Positions 22,301 to 32,554 of a DNA stretch of 64,000 nt are shown piece after piece (position 1 is the stretch's first letter; every line of letters begins with the position of its first letter). The stretch comes from Clytia hemisphaerica (Eukaryota; Cnidaria; Hydrozoa; Leptothecata; Clytiidae). Where the stretch lies: NCBI GenBank assembly GCA_902728285.1, contig CACVBU010001197.1:443140-507139 (forward strand), given 5' to 3'. The translations under genes were made by a program, and so were the position numbers. The notes below the pieces were generated by a model, which saw only the letters and a list, made by a program, of their open reading frames with translations, searched no databases and had not been told where the DNA came from.

Positions 22301-23641
22301 TTTTAATAATTATTTCATGTTCTTTTTTATGAAAGATTAAAAAAAAACTTTATTTAAAAAGCTTATAATTATAATGGTTAATATATAAAAAGACTCTTTC
22401 TTTCGCACGTTTCGAAGACTGCTATCTAGACTCACAGTCTAGTATTTAGGTCTCCAAGGATCAGATCACAAATTAGATTAGATTAGATCCTAATTTCACA
22501 ACATAATATCTATCACTTTTGATGAATACAGTATACATATTACAAACCTTCCGAACGTCAGGGAAAGAATCAACAAGAGTTTTCTGTAGAATGTTCACAT
22601 GGTCATCGATGAAAGCAGCTGTTTGCTCACCAGCCAAATCGATCAAGTTTCGAAGTGTTTCGACCAAAAGTAACCTAAGAAGTGATATGATACAAGATTT
22701 TGGGTGATATGCCAGTCTCGCGACAGTTGAAAAAGGAGATTCTTTACTTCATAAGGAGTAGGACCTATTCCCCAACATGGATGGCTCATATCATATTATC
22801 ATCGACTTTGAATAAAAATGTTAGGGATAGTAAAAACTCTTGGTTGCAATAGGCTCACATGAAAGTTTCGAAAAGATTTAAGGGATTTCTTTAAAATATC
22901 AGGGATTATTCTACGCACTATATTATGTCTGAATCCTGGAAGTGTCCGCAAATCCCCAGCTTCATTGATGCACAGCTTTGATGATCAGATAAGAAACTGA
23001 ATGTGAATTTACAAAATCGACCCCAGCTCGAAGTGCTTAGCAAAATCACTGAATATCCAGGCTTAATACAAGTTTCTTCACCCTTTCCTTAAAATGTTTT
23101 TTTACCTTATTTCTTCAGTGGGCTCAGGCTCTTCATCAGCAGTCAATCGTTGTTTTATAGTTGGAATAATATATGCATGGTAGTTGTCTAATCCGTTTAA
23201 AACTGTCAAGAATCTGAGGAAAAATCCAAAAATGGTTATTATTAGAGCTTTTGGAAAATATAATTTCCCATGGAAAGAGTTCTTGTAAGTACATGGGCTT
23301 TGAAATTAGAAACATTGTGTGGGGAAGTAGTTTTTTTGGTTTTGTTTTTCAAATTTATTATCTCAAAACTATCATACACAACTTAAATCATGCTTATTAT
23401 TGCTATAATTATAGGTCCAAACTTACTTTGTGGCTAGTTTAATCGCAGTTTCCCTAGTCCTATCAACTGGATCACTGAACAGCTTCAAGACATCTTTATA
23501 AATTTGGTCAAATATTGTTTTCAAAACTTCTACATCAGGCTTTGGTTTTTTTTCGAATGTTTCTTTACCAATCTTCTCCAGTGCACGCCTTCTTGCGATT
23601 TTATTCTGGTCTGACAAAGAGTGAAAATCTCTTCGCAGTGC
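10360..23641 (-). CDS. DNAAF5: Dynein axonemal assembly factor 5 (HEATR2), partial at both ends
   Basis: DNAAF5 is a cytoplasmic HEAT-repeat protein needed to preassemble axonemal dynein arms. Fifteen minus-strand exons, each with GT-AG sites and matching phases, run 5' to 3': 23427-23641, 23106-23213, 22548-22674, 22064-22198, 21375-21523, 20829-20925, 19853-19940, 17279-17391, 16747-16869, 15838-16014, 14622-14813, 14025-14123, 12190-12347, 10952-11083, 10360-10471 (2,025 nt, 675 codons). They follow the vertebrate protein in order. Diagnostic pieces are [55 protein letters not shown] and [20 protein letters not shown]. The first coding exon (the first exon seen starts after an acceptor at phase 0) and roughly 130 C-terminal residues are not found. 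Introns are filled with short inverted-repeat elements. Confidence 0.93.
11729..11908. repeat. Inverted-repeat (hairpin) element
   Basis: Arms of about 50 bp (11729-11780 and 11858-11908) share 'ctctgactaaaacacacaaa' in inverted orientation around a loop of about 75 bp. It lies in a DNAAF5 intron. Confidence 0.6.
12420..14024. other. DNAAF5 intron, mostly unresolved repeats
   Basis: Contains a 'cattcacgca' repeat scrap near 12475-12510 and sequence around 13700-13870 with several 'gttcgagtta' phrases that looks like a decayed transposon. No exon is needed here: the flanking exons (14025-14123 and 12190-12347) join in phase 0. Confidence 0.4.
14863..15182. repeat. Inverted-repeat element, TIR ATGGGATAAATTTTCGCGGG
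   Basis: The terminal repeat of about 24 bp at 14863 recurs inverted at 15159-15182 with near-perfect identity. The inner part also repeats 'tttcgcgg' and 'ccccgcga' motifs. Size about 320 bp; non-coding; in a DNAAF5 intron. Confidence 0.75.
15312..15598. repeat. Imperfect tandem duplication
   Basis: Two units contain the same ordered phrases: 'cccctaa(g/a)aatcaa', 'caaggaacaagta', 'cagc(c)aaatcgga', 'catttttgaag', 'agcgtgccccaaagttttta'. Both lie in a DNAAF5 intron, 240 bp or more from an exon. Confidence 0.65.
16440..16727. repeat. Short TIR element beside a DNAAF5 splice donor
   Basis: The left end TACAGTCGACTCTCTCTAAT-TCGAAC and the right end, read in reverse, TTGAATCTCTCTTATTCGAC, form imperfect terminal repeats. 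About 290 bp, no ORF. Its right end lies about 20 bp downstream of the donor of the exon at 16747-16869. The TA at the left end and the CAGT start suggest a Tc1/mariner or pogo relative. Confidence 0.5.
17460..18724. mobile_element. Non-autonomous Tc1/mariner-like element, TA-CAGTAT ends
   Basis: Ends read TACAGTATATGGCCCCCAAA and, inverted, TACAGTATGAGGCCCCCAAA. CAGT termini next to TA are typical of Tc1/mariner. Close to the left end 'ggcccccaaaacgga' occurs twice, and the same phrase recurs inverted inside the element near 18520. About 1.26 kb; no transposase frame. A diverged relative lies at 4230-5285. Confidence 0.65.
19989..20250. repeat. Inverted-repeat element with long arms
   Basis: Arms of about 60 bp: 'ccagataaaaa...ccatagtccttagta' at the left and its inverted counterpart 'ctaaggactatagaaa...ttttatctgg' at the right. 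No ORF. It lies in a DNAAF5 intron, about 50 bp from an exon. Confidence 0.65.
20521..20756. mobile_element. Short TTAA-flanked MITE (piggyBac-like)
   Basis: TTAA occurs at 20517-20520 and 20757-20760, immediately outside inverted ends GGCTGGTCTC...GAGACCAGCC. Further in, 'cttgtgc(c/g)cgct(g/t)cgatcg' also pairs. At 236 bp it is a typical internally deleted element. TTAA target duplication is the piggyBac signature. Confidence 0.8.
21561..21985 (-). repeat. tRNA-derived SINE
   Basis: On the minus strand a tRNA-like head starts near 21985: A-box-like GTAGTGGTATAGTGGTTA, then B-box-like GAGTTCGATACCC about 50 bp later. A body of about 300 bp begins 'agcaagtgaatatacctt', similar to the start of the body in the SINE at 60474. 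At the other end, 21563-21592 on the plus strand carries an independent A-box (GTAGCTCAGTTGGTAGAGCA), perhaps a fragment of a second SINE. It lies in a DNAAF5 intron. Confidence 0.65.
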
Positions 23642-24437
23642 CTAAAGAAGATAGAAAACAAAGAGGATGAACATTTGGTGTACAGCAAAAATCAATGGTG
23701 AAAACAATACGGAGATTTGCTGAAGTTTGAGTGACCTACTTAATAGAGTACAATAACAAGTTGAATACTAAAAAGTATTGTTCATTTTAGTTTTATTAGT
23801 TTTAAAGTTCATGGTACTGTTTAATAATTGTTTCAAAATTATATGTATATTTGTGAAGAAATAAGAATTCCTGTCCAACTATATTCACTCAGGAGATTTG
23901 GGTGGCAGAGCAGCATATGCATTTAGTCCTTATTTGGACTCGTCAGCACTGCATACTGTATCCTTGCTGGTCGGATCGAATTGCCTAGCATCTCACACCA
24001 TAAAACCAATTGTGGCGCAGACTGAGAGAATTAGTATACAGAAGGGAAATTATTCCATACGGAAATTATTATTTATAGCCAAGTCCTCACCAATCTAGGA
24101 AACAGGTTGCATCCCTTAGAGTTGAAGCAAGCATCTATTTAATGGGAATATGCTGGCCTGTTTAGCTAACACATTAATCATTTTAAATGCTTATGTAACA
24201 TTTCTACTCAAATACAGTCTAATAAGTTATGTTCAATTTGCTTAAGGATTCTTCAAAGCTTCTTTGCCACTTTTGCTTACTTTAGCCTATCTATACATAA
24301 GATATTGGGTTGTTAAACTTCATTGGTCATTTGATTGTTGTCATATGATATGGGAAAAGTTTTAGAGTTTTCTAAAATTTGATTAGCTTCTTCAGATATA
24401 ACCTTTTGAAATGTAGAATTATTCTATTTCAATATAG
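23642..24437. other. 5' side of DNAAF5, first exon not located
   Basis: The DNAAF5 start codon should lie to the right of 23641, in a short first exon ending in phase 0. I could not pick one out here or in the repeats further right. Confidence 0.35.
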
Positions 24438-25550
24438 TACCATCTACGGCTTTAACTTGGGACAATTTTGGTCAAACATGGGATTGTTGATGTCCGGCCT
24501 GTATTTTCACTTACTGTTAAATCACTTTGACAACAAATTTGTTTTGATACTTCAACCAAGTTTATCAATCAAAATCAAAGCATTTTAAAAGTACATAATT
24601 TGATGAAATAATTTTTAACAATTTAATCACACACATGCTACTTATTTTGTGCCCAAGATAGAATGATCCAAATCAGGGGTTTTACAATGATAACTTTTTT
24701 TTCTGAGAGATGCAAATAGAATATTAAATATTATTAAATTATTTATTCAAACATTTTCAGCACAAATTCAAATATAATGGCTGAATAAAAAACAAATGAT
24801 GGCAGTTCTGTTTTTCCTCAAACCCCCAGGAAAAGTTTTTTGCCGACTTTGCTATTTTTCAAATCTCTGAAAATAACTCCCATAGGGATTCCAATACACA
24901 ACCCAACTGGTTAATTTCGGAGCGGCTTCAAGAAGGTCAATGGCCGATAATTTAAAAATTTCTAATGAGTGTAATAGTAAAACTATTAATATAGTTTGCG
25001 TTTGCGTTTCGTGTTCCCAAACCAAATGCACGTGGCATACATAGAAAAAAAGCTAGAAGGATTCCGCCAACTGCTCTAACTTGTGACTATCTGACAAAAC
25101 ATGGGACGGCAATTCGGCCACTATTTCACCGAACCTCCACAGTCATTTGATTTGAGTTTATGAGCAGCATATTAAAAAATACACGATTTCTCTTTCGCAC
25201 TGAGTAGGCTTTTAAATCATAATATGAAAAAATTTGTAGTGGAGCACGATGGAGCGTTTGACGTCACTTTCACGGCAAGTCACACACTTGTTATTTGTTA
25301 ATCCCAACAGGCAATAGGCGGTTAGGTGGTGGGCGTCCTCTCATTTTGAATGAAAACAAAAAAGTTTAAAAGGGCGCACTGTGAAAGTTATCATGACATG
25401 TTATGACAGAAAGTATGATTGATAAACTTGGTGTAGTTATCAAAACAAATTTGTTGTCAAAGAGATTTAAGTAAGTGAAAATACAGGCCAGATATCATCA
25501 ACAGTCCCATGTATTTGACCAATCATCCCAAGTTAGAGCAGTTGACGGTA
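24438..25550. mobile_element. Inverted-repeat element E1 (TACCGTCAACTGCTCTAACTTGGGA family)
   Basis: Arms of about 145 bp at 24438-24585 and 25405-25550 pair end to end, for example 'catgggattgttgatgtccg' left and its inverted form right. A second copy with the same ends lies at 39886-41084. An extra end-like fragment of the same family is at 25065-25160. No transposase frame. Confidence 0.7.
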
Positions 25551-26043
25551 TACAGTATAGATTACTTTCTCTCAGCCATTAAAACAGTGTAGCTGGAACC
25601 TCGATATTCCAGGATTAGAAAAAGCTATACCTGTTATCTTTTTTCTTTAAAGAATCAACAAGCCATCGACATCCATAAATTACACACATTTCCTCAGAAA
25701 CTTTTAAAATTATCTGCCATTATGACATTCTTGAAGCCGTTCCAAAATTAACCAATTGGGTTATGTATCGGAATTCCTATGGGAATTCTTTTCCGAGATT
25801 TGTAAAATAGCTAAGTCGGCAAAAAAACTTTTCTTGGGGGTTTGAGGAAAAAACAGAACTGCTATCATTTGTTTTTTATTCAACCATATACTTAAATTTG
25901 TGCTCAATAATACTTAAATAAATAAGTTAACAATATTCAATACACTATTTGTATCTCTCAGAAAATAAACACTTACAGAACGACATAGTTTATCATTGGG
26001 AATACCCCCGTATTTGGACCATTCTATCGTGGGCGTAAAATAG
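24641..26043. mobile_element. Inverted-repeat element E2, interlocked with E1
   Basis: Arms of about 320-350 bp (24641-24960 and 25695-26043) match in inverted orientation, for example 'cctcaaacccccaggaaaag' left against 'cttttcttgggggtttgagg' right, and 'gatagaatgatcc' against 'ggaccattctatc'. The left arm lies inside E1 and the right arm outside it, so neither element simply nests in the other. Confidence 0.7.
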
Positions 26044-27519
26044 GGCGGAAACCAAGTGCAAGATTACCGCTTCATCTTTATTCGCCTGCGCGAGAACTAG
26101 CGCTAATAATTTTTTTCTTGCGCGCTCAAGGGGAAAAGGAAAGTGATTGATATCTTTGAAGGAAAAACGTCAGAAACAAACCCAAAGACCAAAAGATGTA
26201 TAAATTTGTTGTTGAAAATCGATCCTGTGAAGATGAAAAAATTTCTGCTATGTGTTTTTTTCGGATCGCTGAAAAACTCTAATTTCGATCTTTCCTTAAG
26301 GTAAAGAGGTTGCGAGATTTGGGTTAGCGAGGCAAAAATCGCTAAAAAGCTGGTAAAATCGTAATCCTCAAAAATCTAAGTTCCAGCCTCACTGTCAGTA
26401 TAGACTTAAACTTGTATATCAAGATTACGGGATTTCGAGTACGGGCCGATTTTACTTTCGTTTTGAGTGGTTTCATTTTCGATTTCAAGCCAACATCTTA
26501 GCAATGGGGTGCTCACCCATACATAGTTACAGGGGTTTGTGCAAAAAACTAAACATAGAAAGTTTTCCAAATCCCCCATTTCAATTATTGCAATTAAAAA
26601 TGAAACTTTTCCATGTTTCACTTTTTTGCACCTATTCTTCAAAATGAAAATATTTAAGATTTTAAGTTCTTCTTTTATTCAATGATTTTTTACGGCACTT
26701 TGTTGACAATCTAACTCTCGCATCAAATTCTCGCTTTCTTCAGTAAATTGAAGATGAGAAAAAACCTAAGCTACGGATCACGGATTGAAACAAATGTATG
26801 AAGCCGGTGGAATTTTACAGCCGCCCGTAGTGCAAGGCACTGAAAGGCCACGGGTGCCAAAAAGAAGGGCCATTTGAAATGCGGCAACCTCATTGGTGGA
26901 AATTTGATAAACAGCTGCAAAGGAGCACTGGGAAGCAATCAGTAGAAGAGACCACTTTAGTTTTTGTTGCAGATTTCTATAAAAACTTCTCTCAGGGATT
27001 ACTTGTCAATGTACATGTAAAGGGAAAGATAAAAGAGGTAAGACAAGCCTAGTTTCTAATCCTGATATAGGAGTTTAAGTTTAGACTGACTGTAAAAACG
27101 TGATAAATTATCTTGTCTGGAGGTAACTGTTGTTGAGTAATTAGTTATTCAATAGGTCGTTGCGTTCTCCAAAACAACTATTATAAAGAAGATTTCCCAC
27201 TCACCTCACATCACAGTCAGCCAGACTGACAGAAAAAAATGGCCTGTAATAATATTTTGACCTAAATAGATAGATATATTTTTCCGTAAATAGTATATCC
27301 GGGAAATGTACATTTAAAAATGAGTTACGTTAAAAAAAAATTTCGTTTTACTGTACAGTAGGCATGTAAATAAATATTATATTTTGTTTTTTATGTTTTT
27401 CCGTATATATATACATGTTAAAATGTGAAAAAATAAAAATAAAACAACTATATATAAAGAAGTTGTCTGTTCTGTTTCCTGAGGAGTTAAATATATATAC
27501 TCGAATCAACTAGAAAGAA
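26044..27519. other. Intergenic sequence, nothing assigned
   Basis: No long frame, exon or clear inverted repeat recognised. The part 26060-26150 is locally richer in CG. Confidence 0.35.
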
Positions 27520-27934
27520 ATGGAAAGACTTCGATTTGAATATTCTTACAAGAACATCCCAATCCCTTTGGAGAGGAACTACAAAATTCAATTAATCGAA
27601 AAAGTTTATCAAGCGTATGCGTTGGAAAGCGAAATTTTTCGACCAAGCCGACAACGTAGATCCAGATCCCAGAAACTTACGGATTGAAGACGCAAAAATG
27701 TCCACCACAAATTCGAGAATTGATCCCATTCGAAAATGATCTTATTGAGCTGATTACCACTGTTAAATTCTGTTACCAGCATAACCAGTTCCAACAAAAG
27801 CTGAATGATGACATTCGCACAATCAACAACACAACAACAACGTTAACGTTTTCAGACAAAACGACTAACCTTCACAAACTTTCAAAAGCTGAATACAATA
27901 AGCTTTTGCACAATGCAATAACAAATCGGTATTG
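27520..27934 (+). pseudogene. Decayed retroelement ORF fragment, frameshifted
   Basis: Three plus-strand frames hold consecutive parts of one protein. The first starts at the ATG at 27520 (ERLRFEYSYKNIPIPLERNY). A second frame, around 27613-27680, gives KRMRWKAKFFDQADN. The third, from about 27675, gives GLKTQKCPPQIRELIPFEND and later SDKTTNLHKLSKAEYNKLLH, and ends at a stop at 27932-27934. The order MRWKA, CPPQ, F-E-N-D and DKT-N resembles the region upstream of the reverse transcriptase in a retroelement protein family of invertebrates, recalled from memory. Two shifts in about 160 bp mark it as dead. Confidence 0.45.
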
Positions 27935-28459
27935 AAAAGAAATACAACGTTTCTTAATCTTTATGTATATTATTATATATATATTCCCAAACAGTGCAGG
28001 GGATAAAATCTCAAAAATAAATCCTTTCGGGTCTTGAATGGGCTATTCCATTTTTTAAACATACAGGGGTATTGACGAACTTTTCCAGGGGGGTGTGGGC
28101 CTTGATTTTCCATGTTCATTTTTCAGATTTTCCAAGGGGGTTATTAAAGGTTTCCAGGGGGCTCTCTCCTCATAAACTGACATCAATAGGCGGCTATCTA
28201 AAATATGTCCCGTTCGCGTCGCCCGACCGACCTTCAAAACATAAATCCCGAGTCGGACAAGTCGGGAAAAATGTCGGAAAAAGTTTTTGATAGCTAAGCA
28301 CTTCTTTGAATCATCATTCGCTACGAGTTTTTATTTACTTAACCCACATTGAGTCCCGTTTGAGTTTTTTCATGTACCCTTATTGAGATTTTCAAGTCGA
28401 AATTCGGCGACGCGGTAGGGCCAATAACCCCGAGAGCCGAAAATAAGGTCCGCTTTTAA

Positions 28460-30434
28460 AGGAATAGTGTATTGCTACGCAAATCAAAATATTATGGTCA
28501 CGTGTCTGGAATTTGATTGGTCGAGCGCGATAAAAGTTTACAATTTGATTGGTCGAACGGGATTTTCACTTTCGTTTTCGTAATCTAAACAAACCGAAAA
28601 ATACTTTGCGACATAAAAAAGTTTGGAGGGGAATGAAAAATCTTTCGTGTAATTTCTTCTGTCTTGTATCATACTTATACGAAGAAAATTTTCTGTTTTG
28701 CTATGCCAAAATTGATTCACAAATGTAAATACTACACAAGAGTTTTTCTATACACAAAGAGATTGCGAGATGAGAAGATATAAGCAGTTCTTTTTTGTTT
28801 TCCTGTGTTCTTTGTATTTCATCAAGAGCAGATGAACAAAATAACAAATAGTAAATGAAGCATAAAACATTTTTTGAAAAAAATAACATCACATTACAAA
28901 ATTCCTGTATATACATATGGATTTTGAAAACTATATAAAGTATTTACAAATTCTTTATGGCTTCACTTTTATCAAGAGTGATGCAAAAGTATTTGAATAA
29001 TAATATGACCTCCTCTTTGAAATTGCAATCCAAAATATTTCTTTCCATTCAAAAAACAAATCTCAATTAAAGCACCCTCAGAATTTTTCACACAGTAGCA
29101 CTTCATAGGGAAAACTGTTGGTGAAAAAATACTTCCTTTTTTTAGCAGAAAATGTTTTTAATATCTTAGAATTTTATCATTGAGTATATGTATTTATCGT
29201 CACTTCATACAACATCAGTCACAATATTCCAGATTCACTCAAGTTAACAACGTAAATAAAATGTAAACAGTTCTTCTTACAGTAGCATATCCATACCACT
29301 GTAAAAAATGCAGCTATGTCCATCCATCACGAAACAAACTGGTAAATGAAAAATACGTTCAACTGTTCCCAAATCATAGCATGTACGAGGACTTTCAAAA
29401 AGGGTGCAGAAATATGTAGCTTCAGAGTCGAACCATGCCAGAAGCACAAGAAGACAAAGTCCCTTGATCGATGGTTTGATCTTAATTTTCAATGATAGTC
29501 ACAGGATTTTAAAAATTTAATCAAATCAATGTGTCCTACTGCTACTTCCTCAACATTATTTCATAAAATTCCAAATCAGTACAATTTGATGCTCAGACTG
29601 TCAGAACCAGAGTCTTTCGTTCATCGTAGAGTTACTTTTCACTTCCTTTTATTTGGTTCATGCAAAATCTCATGATACAGTGCTTTTATCGAGAAAATAA
29701 TATCCACGTTCCATGATTATATCGTATCGAAGTATTCTGAAGTTATGTAGACTACAGTCTCCAGAGTTGATTTTTCAAGTCATTGGATGAACAAAAATGT
29801 CCCATATTTTGAAGTACGAACCATGAAAATCTTCTTTAAACAAGGCTTTCTTGTCTTGATGAGTTTCATTCACTTCTCAGATCCATATATGCACACTTTC
29901 GAGAGATGAACAAGTCTTTCTTGTCTTGTTGATGAGTTTCATTTTACTTCTCAGATCCATATGCACACTTTCGAGAGAAAAAAGAAATCTCTTTCTCCTC
30001 TTGAGTGTTCAAAATTGACTACATTGTTATTTAACTGAAAGAAGCAAGAGAAGAGATAGTTCTGTATAAATTGGTTAGCAAAAGAATTTAACCTTGATAT
30101 TTAACATCTTCTTGTATCTTCAGCATCATAGAAAAATAAACATTGAAACTTTCCATAGTGATAGTTCAATAATAATATGACCTATTTCAGTTAATATTAA
30201 CACTGCTCAGCCACAAAATGATCAATGAAGATCTCGTAAAGATTGCAGTTTTTCTCAATAAAAATTTTCCAGTCGCCATTTTCTTCTAGCTCCTTTTTTG
30301 AGCAAGACTAGAATCTCGTTCGGTTTTCTCGCGCCCTTGACCGGAAATACTCACTCGGGTAGATTTACTTTTTGCGGGAAAACATGAGCGAGTTTCTTTG
30401 CTGTCGAGTTCAACTGTAGCAATACACTATTCCT
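28460..30434. mobile_element. Non-autonomous piggyBac-like element inserted at TTAA
   Basis: Perfect 19-bp terminal repeats AGGAATAGTGTATTGCTAC, flanked by TTAA at 28456-28459 and 30435-30438. The unoccupied site with a single TTAA is present in the second host copy at 40470-40473. No transposase frame; the longest ORFs are under 75 codons. Near the left end lie two ATTGG boxes 32 bp apart and an IRF-like array. A 75-bp tandem duplication ('ttcttgtcttg...cactttcgagag') is at about 29846-29980, and CAATAAA at 30257-30263. Confidence 0.85.
28516..28580. promoter_or_regulatory. CCAAT boxes and IRF-like array in TTAA element
   Basis: Inverted CCAAT boxes (ATTGG) at 28516-28520 and 28548-28552, each followed by TCGA, precede TTTTCACTTTCGTTTTCG at 28563-28580. 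On the minus strand this reads as three GAAANN units, the core of IRF binding sites. Function is inferred from motif resemblance only. Confidence 0.4.
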
Positions 30435-31334
30435 TTAAGGTTCACACATGCGCGCACATTTAATTTGGCAAATCAAAGATGGCGGCAAGAGATTTCGTTG
30501 ATTGCCGACTTGATTCTTCGGGATTTCCTAGATTTAAAAAACCCGACAAAATTTACTAACGACCGACCGACCGACTGGATTTGAAGATGTTTTATGACGC
30601 GAACAGAACATATTTTAGATTGTCGCCATAGTCATTTTCCAGGCCCTTTTTCACAAAATTTCACTTTCCAGGGGTGTTGACCCCTAATTTCCAGGGGATA
30701 GTTTGTTATCCAAATTTTCCAGGGGGTTAGTGAAAAAAGTTCCTCAATACCCCTGTACAAATTTTTTTTGGAATATAGCCCAATGCAATGGGAAGAAAAT
30801 AGTTTATGAAACTAGTGGGGCCATTCTTGAGACCTGGGTTTTCTTTTTATATTCGCAACAGTCCACTTAGTCAAATACAAAACAATAGGTTAAGACGTAG
30901 GACGAGTGTGTTGTGTGAGGAGAGAAAGAGAGAAGGAGAGAGAGTAAGAGAAGGAACAAAAAACAAAAACAAAAAAAAACAAAAAAAAATCAATTTTCTG
31001 CAAATTTTGTGAGGAGGTTTCTGTTGTGTAAAGCTTTTTAATAGGATTTAAAAGAAAAATTTATCAAACTCAATATTTACCTGAATGATTTCATAACAGT
31101 CTTCTTGACCCATCTTATGACGATATATTCAAAGCCAAAATATAGAAAAGGAAAATAATTTTGACAGGTTTCAGATCTTTTTTCACCATGCGCTTCTTTT
31201 GCCGCCCTATTTGTTTTGACTTTCGTTTTCAAATTCCGTGTGTTGTTTCCACGAAACATTCTAAATCTCCGGGATATCCGGGCTCTTTCCGTATTTTTGT
31301 CAACGCCTGGAGCATCAATTTTCACTTTGTCTAG

Positions 31335-31914
31335 GAGGGCCCACAGATATCTAAGCCCGAAGGGCTAGATATGCAACTTTAAGCTTTCTCCAGCAAAAAA
31401 AAGTGAAGCTAAAATTTGACTTTTTAAATTTCGTGCCGATGGATAGGATCTAGCATTTTGATTGTTTTCGGAGCGCGAGATCAAAAAAATTAGGCGGCAA
31501 AAGCTATTTCACACCTCTCAAACCGGTGAAATTGCATATTTTTGTCACGTGACTCTGGTAGGAAATCCTTCCAAAGATGAGCTTCACTTTTTGAACAAAG
31601 CTGCAAATCTAGCCCTTCGGGCTTTACAGATATCTGTGGGAGGCCCCCCCCAGCGGTTTGCGTGATGGCGTGATTGGGACTTTTTTCTTGCGTGATGGCG
31701 TGATTAGAGATTTTTTTTGGCGTGATGGCGTGATCAAGATTTTGGTGTGATGCGTGATAGGGCAAAAATTTGAGGCGTGATGCGTGATTTGGGCTATTTT
31801 TCGCTATTTTTTGCATGAATCATGATGACAAATTTTAGCGATTTTCGTGATGCGTAATGGAGAAAATTTTTTGCGTGATGGCGTGATTAGGGGTGCCGCT
31901 GGGGGGGGGGGCTC
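31335..31914. repeat. TIR element with GTCTAG target duplication, containing a second element
   Basis: Left TIR GAGGGCCCACAGATATCT with subterminal AGCCCGAAGGGCTAG; the inverted match is at 31602-31643 (CTAGCCCTTCGGGCT...GATATCTGTGGG). GTCTAG occurs at 31329-31334 and again at 31915-31920. This suggests that the right terminus was split by the element at 31644-31911. Confidence 0.5.
31644..31911. repeat. Capped tandem-repeat element (GCGTGATGGCGTGATT units)
   Basis: C-rich cap ending CCCCCCCAGCGG at the left and its inverse CCGCTGGGGGGG at the right enclose at least four direct, degenerate units of 'gcgtgatggcgtgatt' with AT-rich spacers. No ORF. Confidence 0.7.
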
Positions 31915-32162
31915 GTCTAGAGACTCAATCAGAGAGAACTTTAAAGACCGATTTCGCGAATTCGCGAATTTCCGGCCAAATCGTGAATATTAAGTGTTGA
32001 ATGGGCCAAAGTAAATTCCTAAAATTTTGGGACTTTTTTGCTTCGCGAAAGTTTTTTCCTTGAAAGTTTCCTCCTTTAAAGCCCCTCTTTAAAGTGTGTA
32101 GACACTGCTGGCAGATATGCAACGCATGCATGAAAGTTCATAGTAGTCTCCGACAAGAAATT

Positions 32163-32554
32163 TACCGGGTGTGCCACAAAAAAGTTTCGCTCTTTGAAAC
32201 TGATTTTCTCGAAATCTAAAGACTTTAAAAGAACCATTCAAATTAAAAAGAAGCATAATTACATGATGCATCAGTATTTTCGTTTCACTTCAGTCATCAA
32301 AAATGATAATCAGCTGTCTAAATGACCTTTTGTTATACAGAGGAAGGTTGAATTACATCAAAAGGAAGAAAATTCGTCGGAAAAAGCCAGGCACTTTCCG
32401 AAAGTAACTTTTTTATTCAACATAGCATAACTTATGTTATGATCTAATGAATCAAATTTAATAAATGACCAATCAAAATTTAAGTTTATCTTTCTTCTTT
32501 CCAATGGAATAGAAATGGTTCTTTTAAAGAAACTTTTTTGTGGCACACCCGGTA
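32163..32554. repeat. Palindromic MITE, TIR TACCGGGTGTGCCAC
   Basis: Terminal repeats TACCGGGTGTGCCACAAAAA are perfect for about 26 bp and pair loosely for about 100 bp (cttttaaagaaccatt left, aatggttcttttaaag right). No ORF. Confidence 0.75.

Larger units (their letters stand above)
28189..30627. mobile_element. 460-bp TIR element split by a TTAA insertion
   Basis: Ends GGCGGCTATCTAAAATATGT and, inverted, GGCGACAATCTAAAATATGT, with ATA just outside on both sides. Without the inserted 1,975-bp element and one TTAA copy it is 460 bp long, exactly the length of the uninterrupted copy at 40283-40742, which it matches along its whole length. Contains AAAGATGGCGGC (YY1-like) near 30475. Confidence 0.82.
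28040..30781. mobile_element. Outer element of a triple nest, GGGCTAT TIR, AAT target duplication
   Basis: Left end GGGCTATTCCATTTTTTAAA and right end, inverted, GGGCTATATTCCAAAAAAAA, both continuing into TACAGGGGTATTGA then GAACTTTT and CCAGGGGG. Directly outside is AAT on both sides, a 3-bp target duplication. The same TIR start and AAT duplication occur at 33593-33797. It contains the 460-bp element at 28189-30627. Confidence 0.72.

Noticed and set aside
25975-25998. ATG followed by GTAAGT on the minus strand as DNAAF5 exon 1
   Set aside because: The donor would leave phase 1 while the next exon needs phase 0, and the sequence belongs to the E2 repeat arm.
26406-26642. Candidate DNAAF5 first exon or small gene
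   Set aside because: No alignment to the DNAAF5 N-terminus and no phase-0 donor at a suitable place.
29277-29492. 71-codon ORF with a signal-peptide-like start inside the TTAA element
   Set aside because: Short, no family resemblance, and the region is full of stops in the neighbouring frames.
30918-30990. GA-rich then CA/A-rich run as a regulatory element
   Set aside because: Simple low-complexity sequence without further structure.
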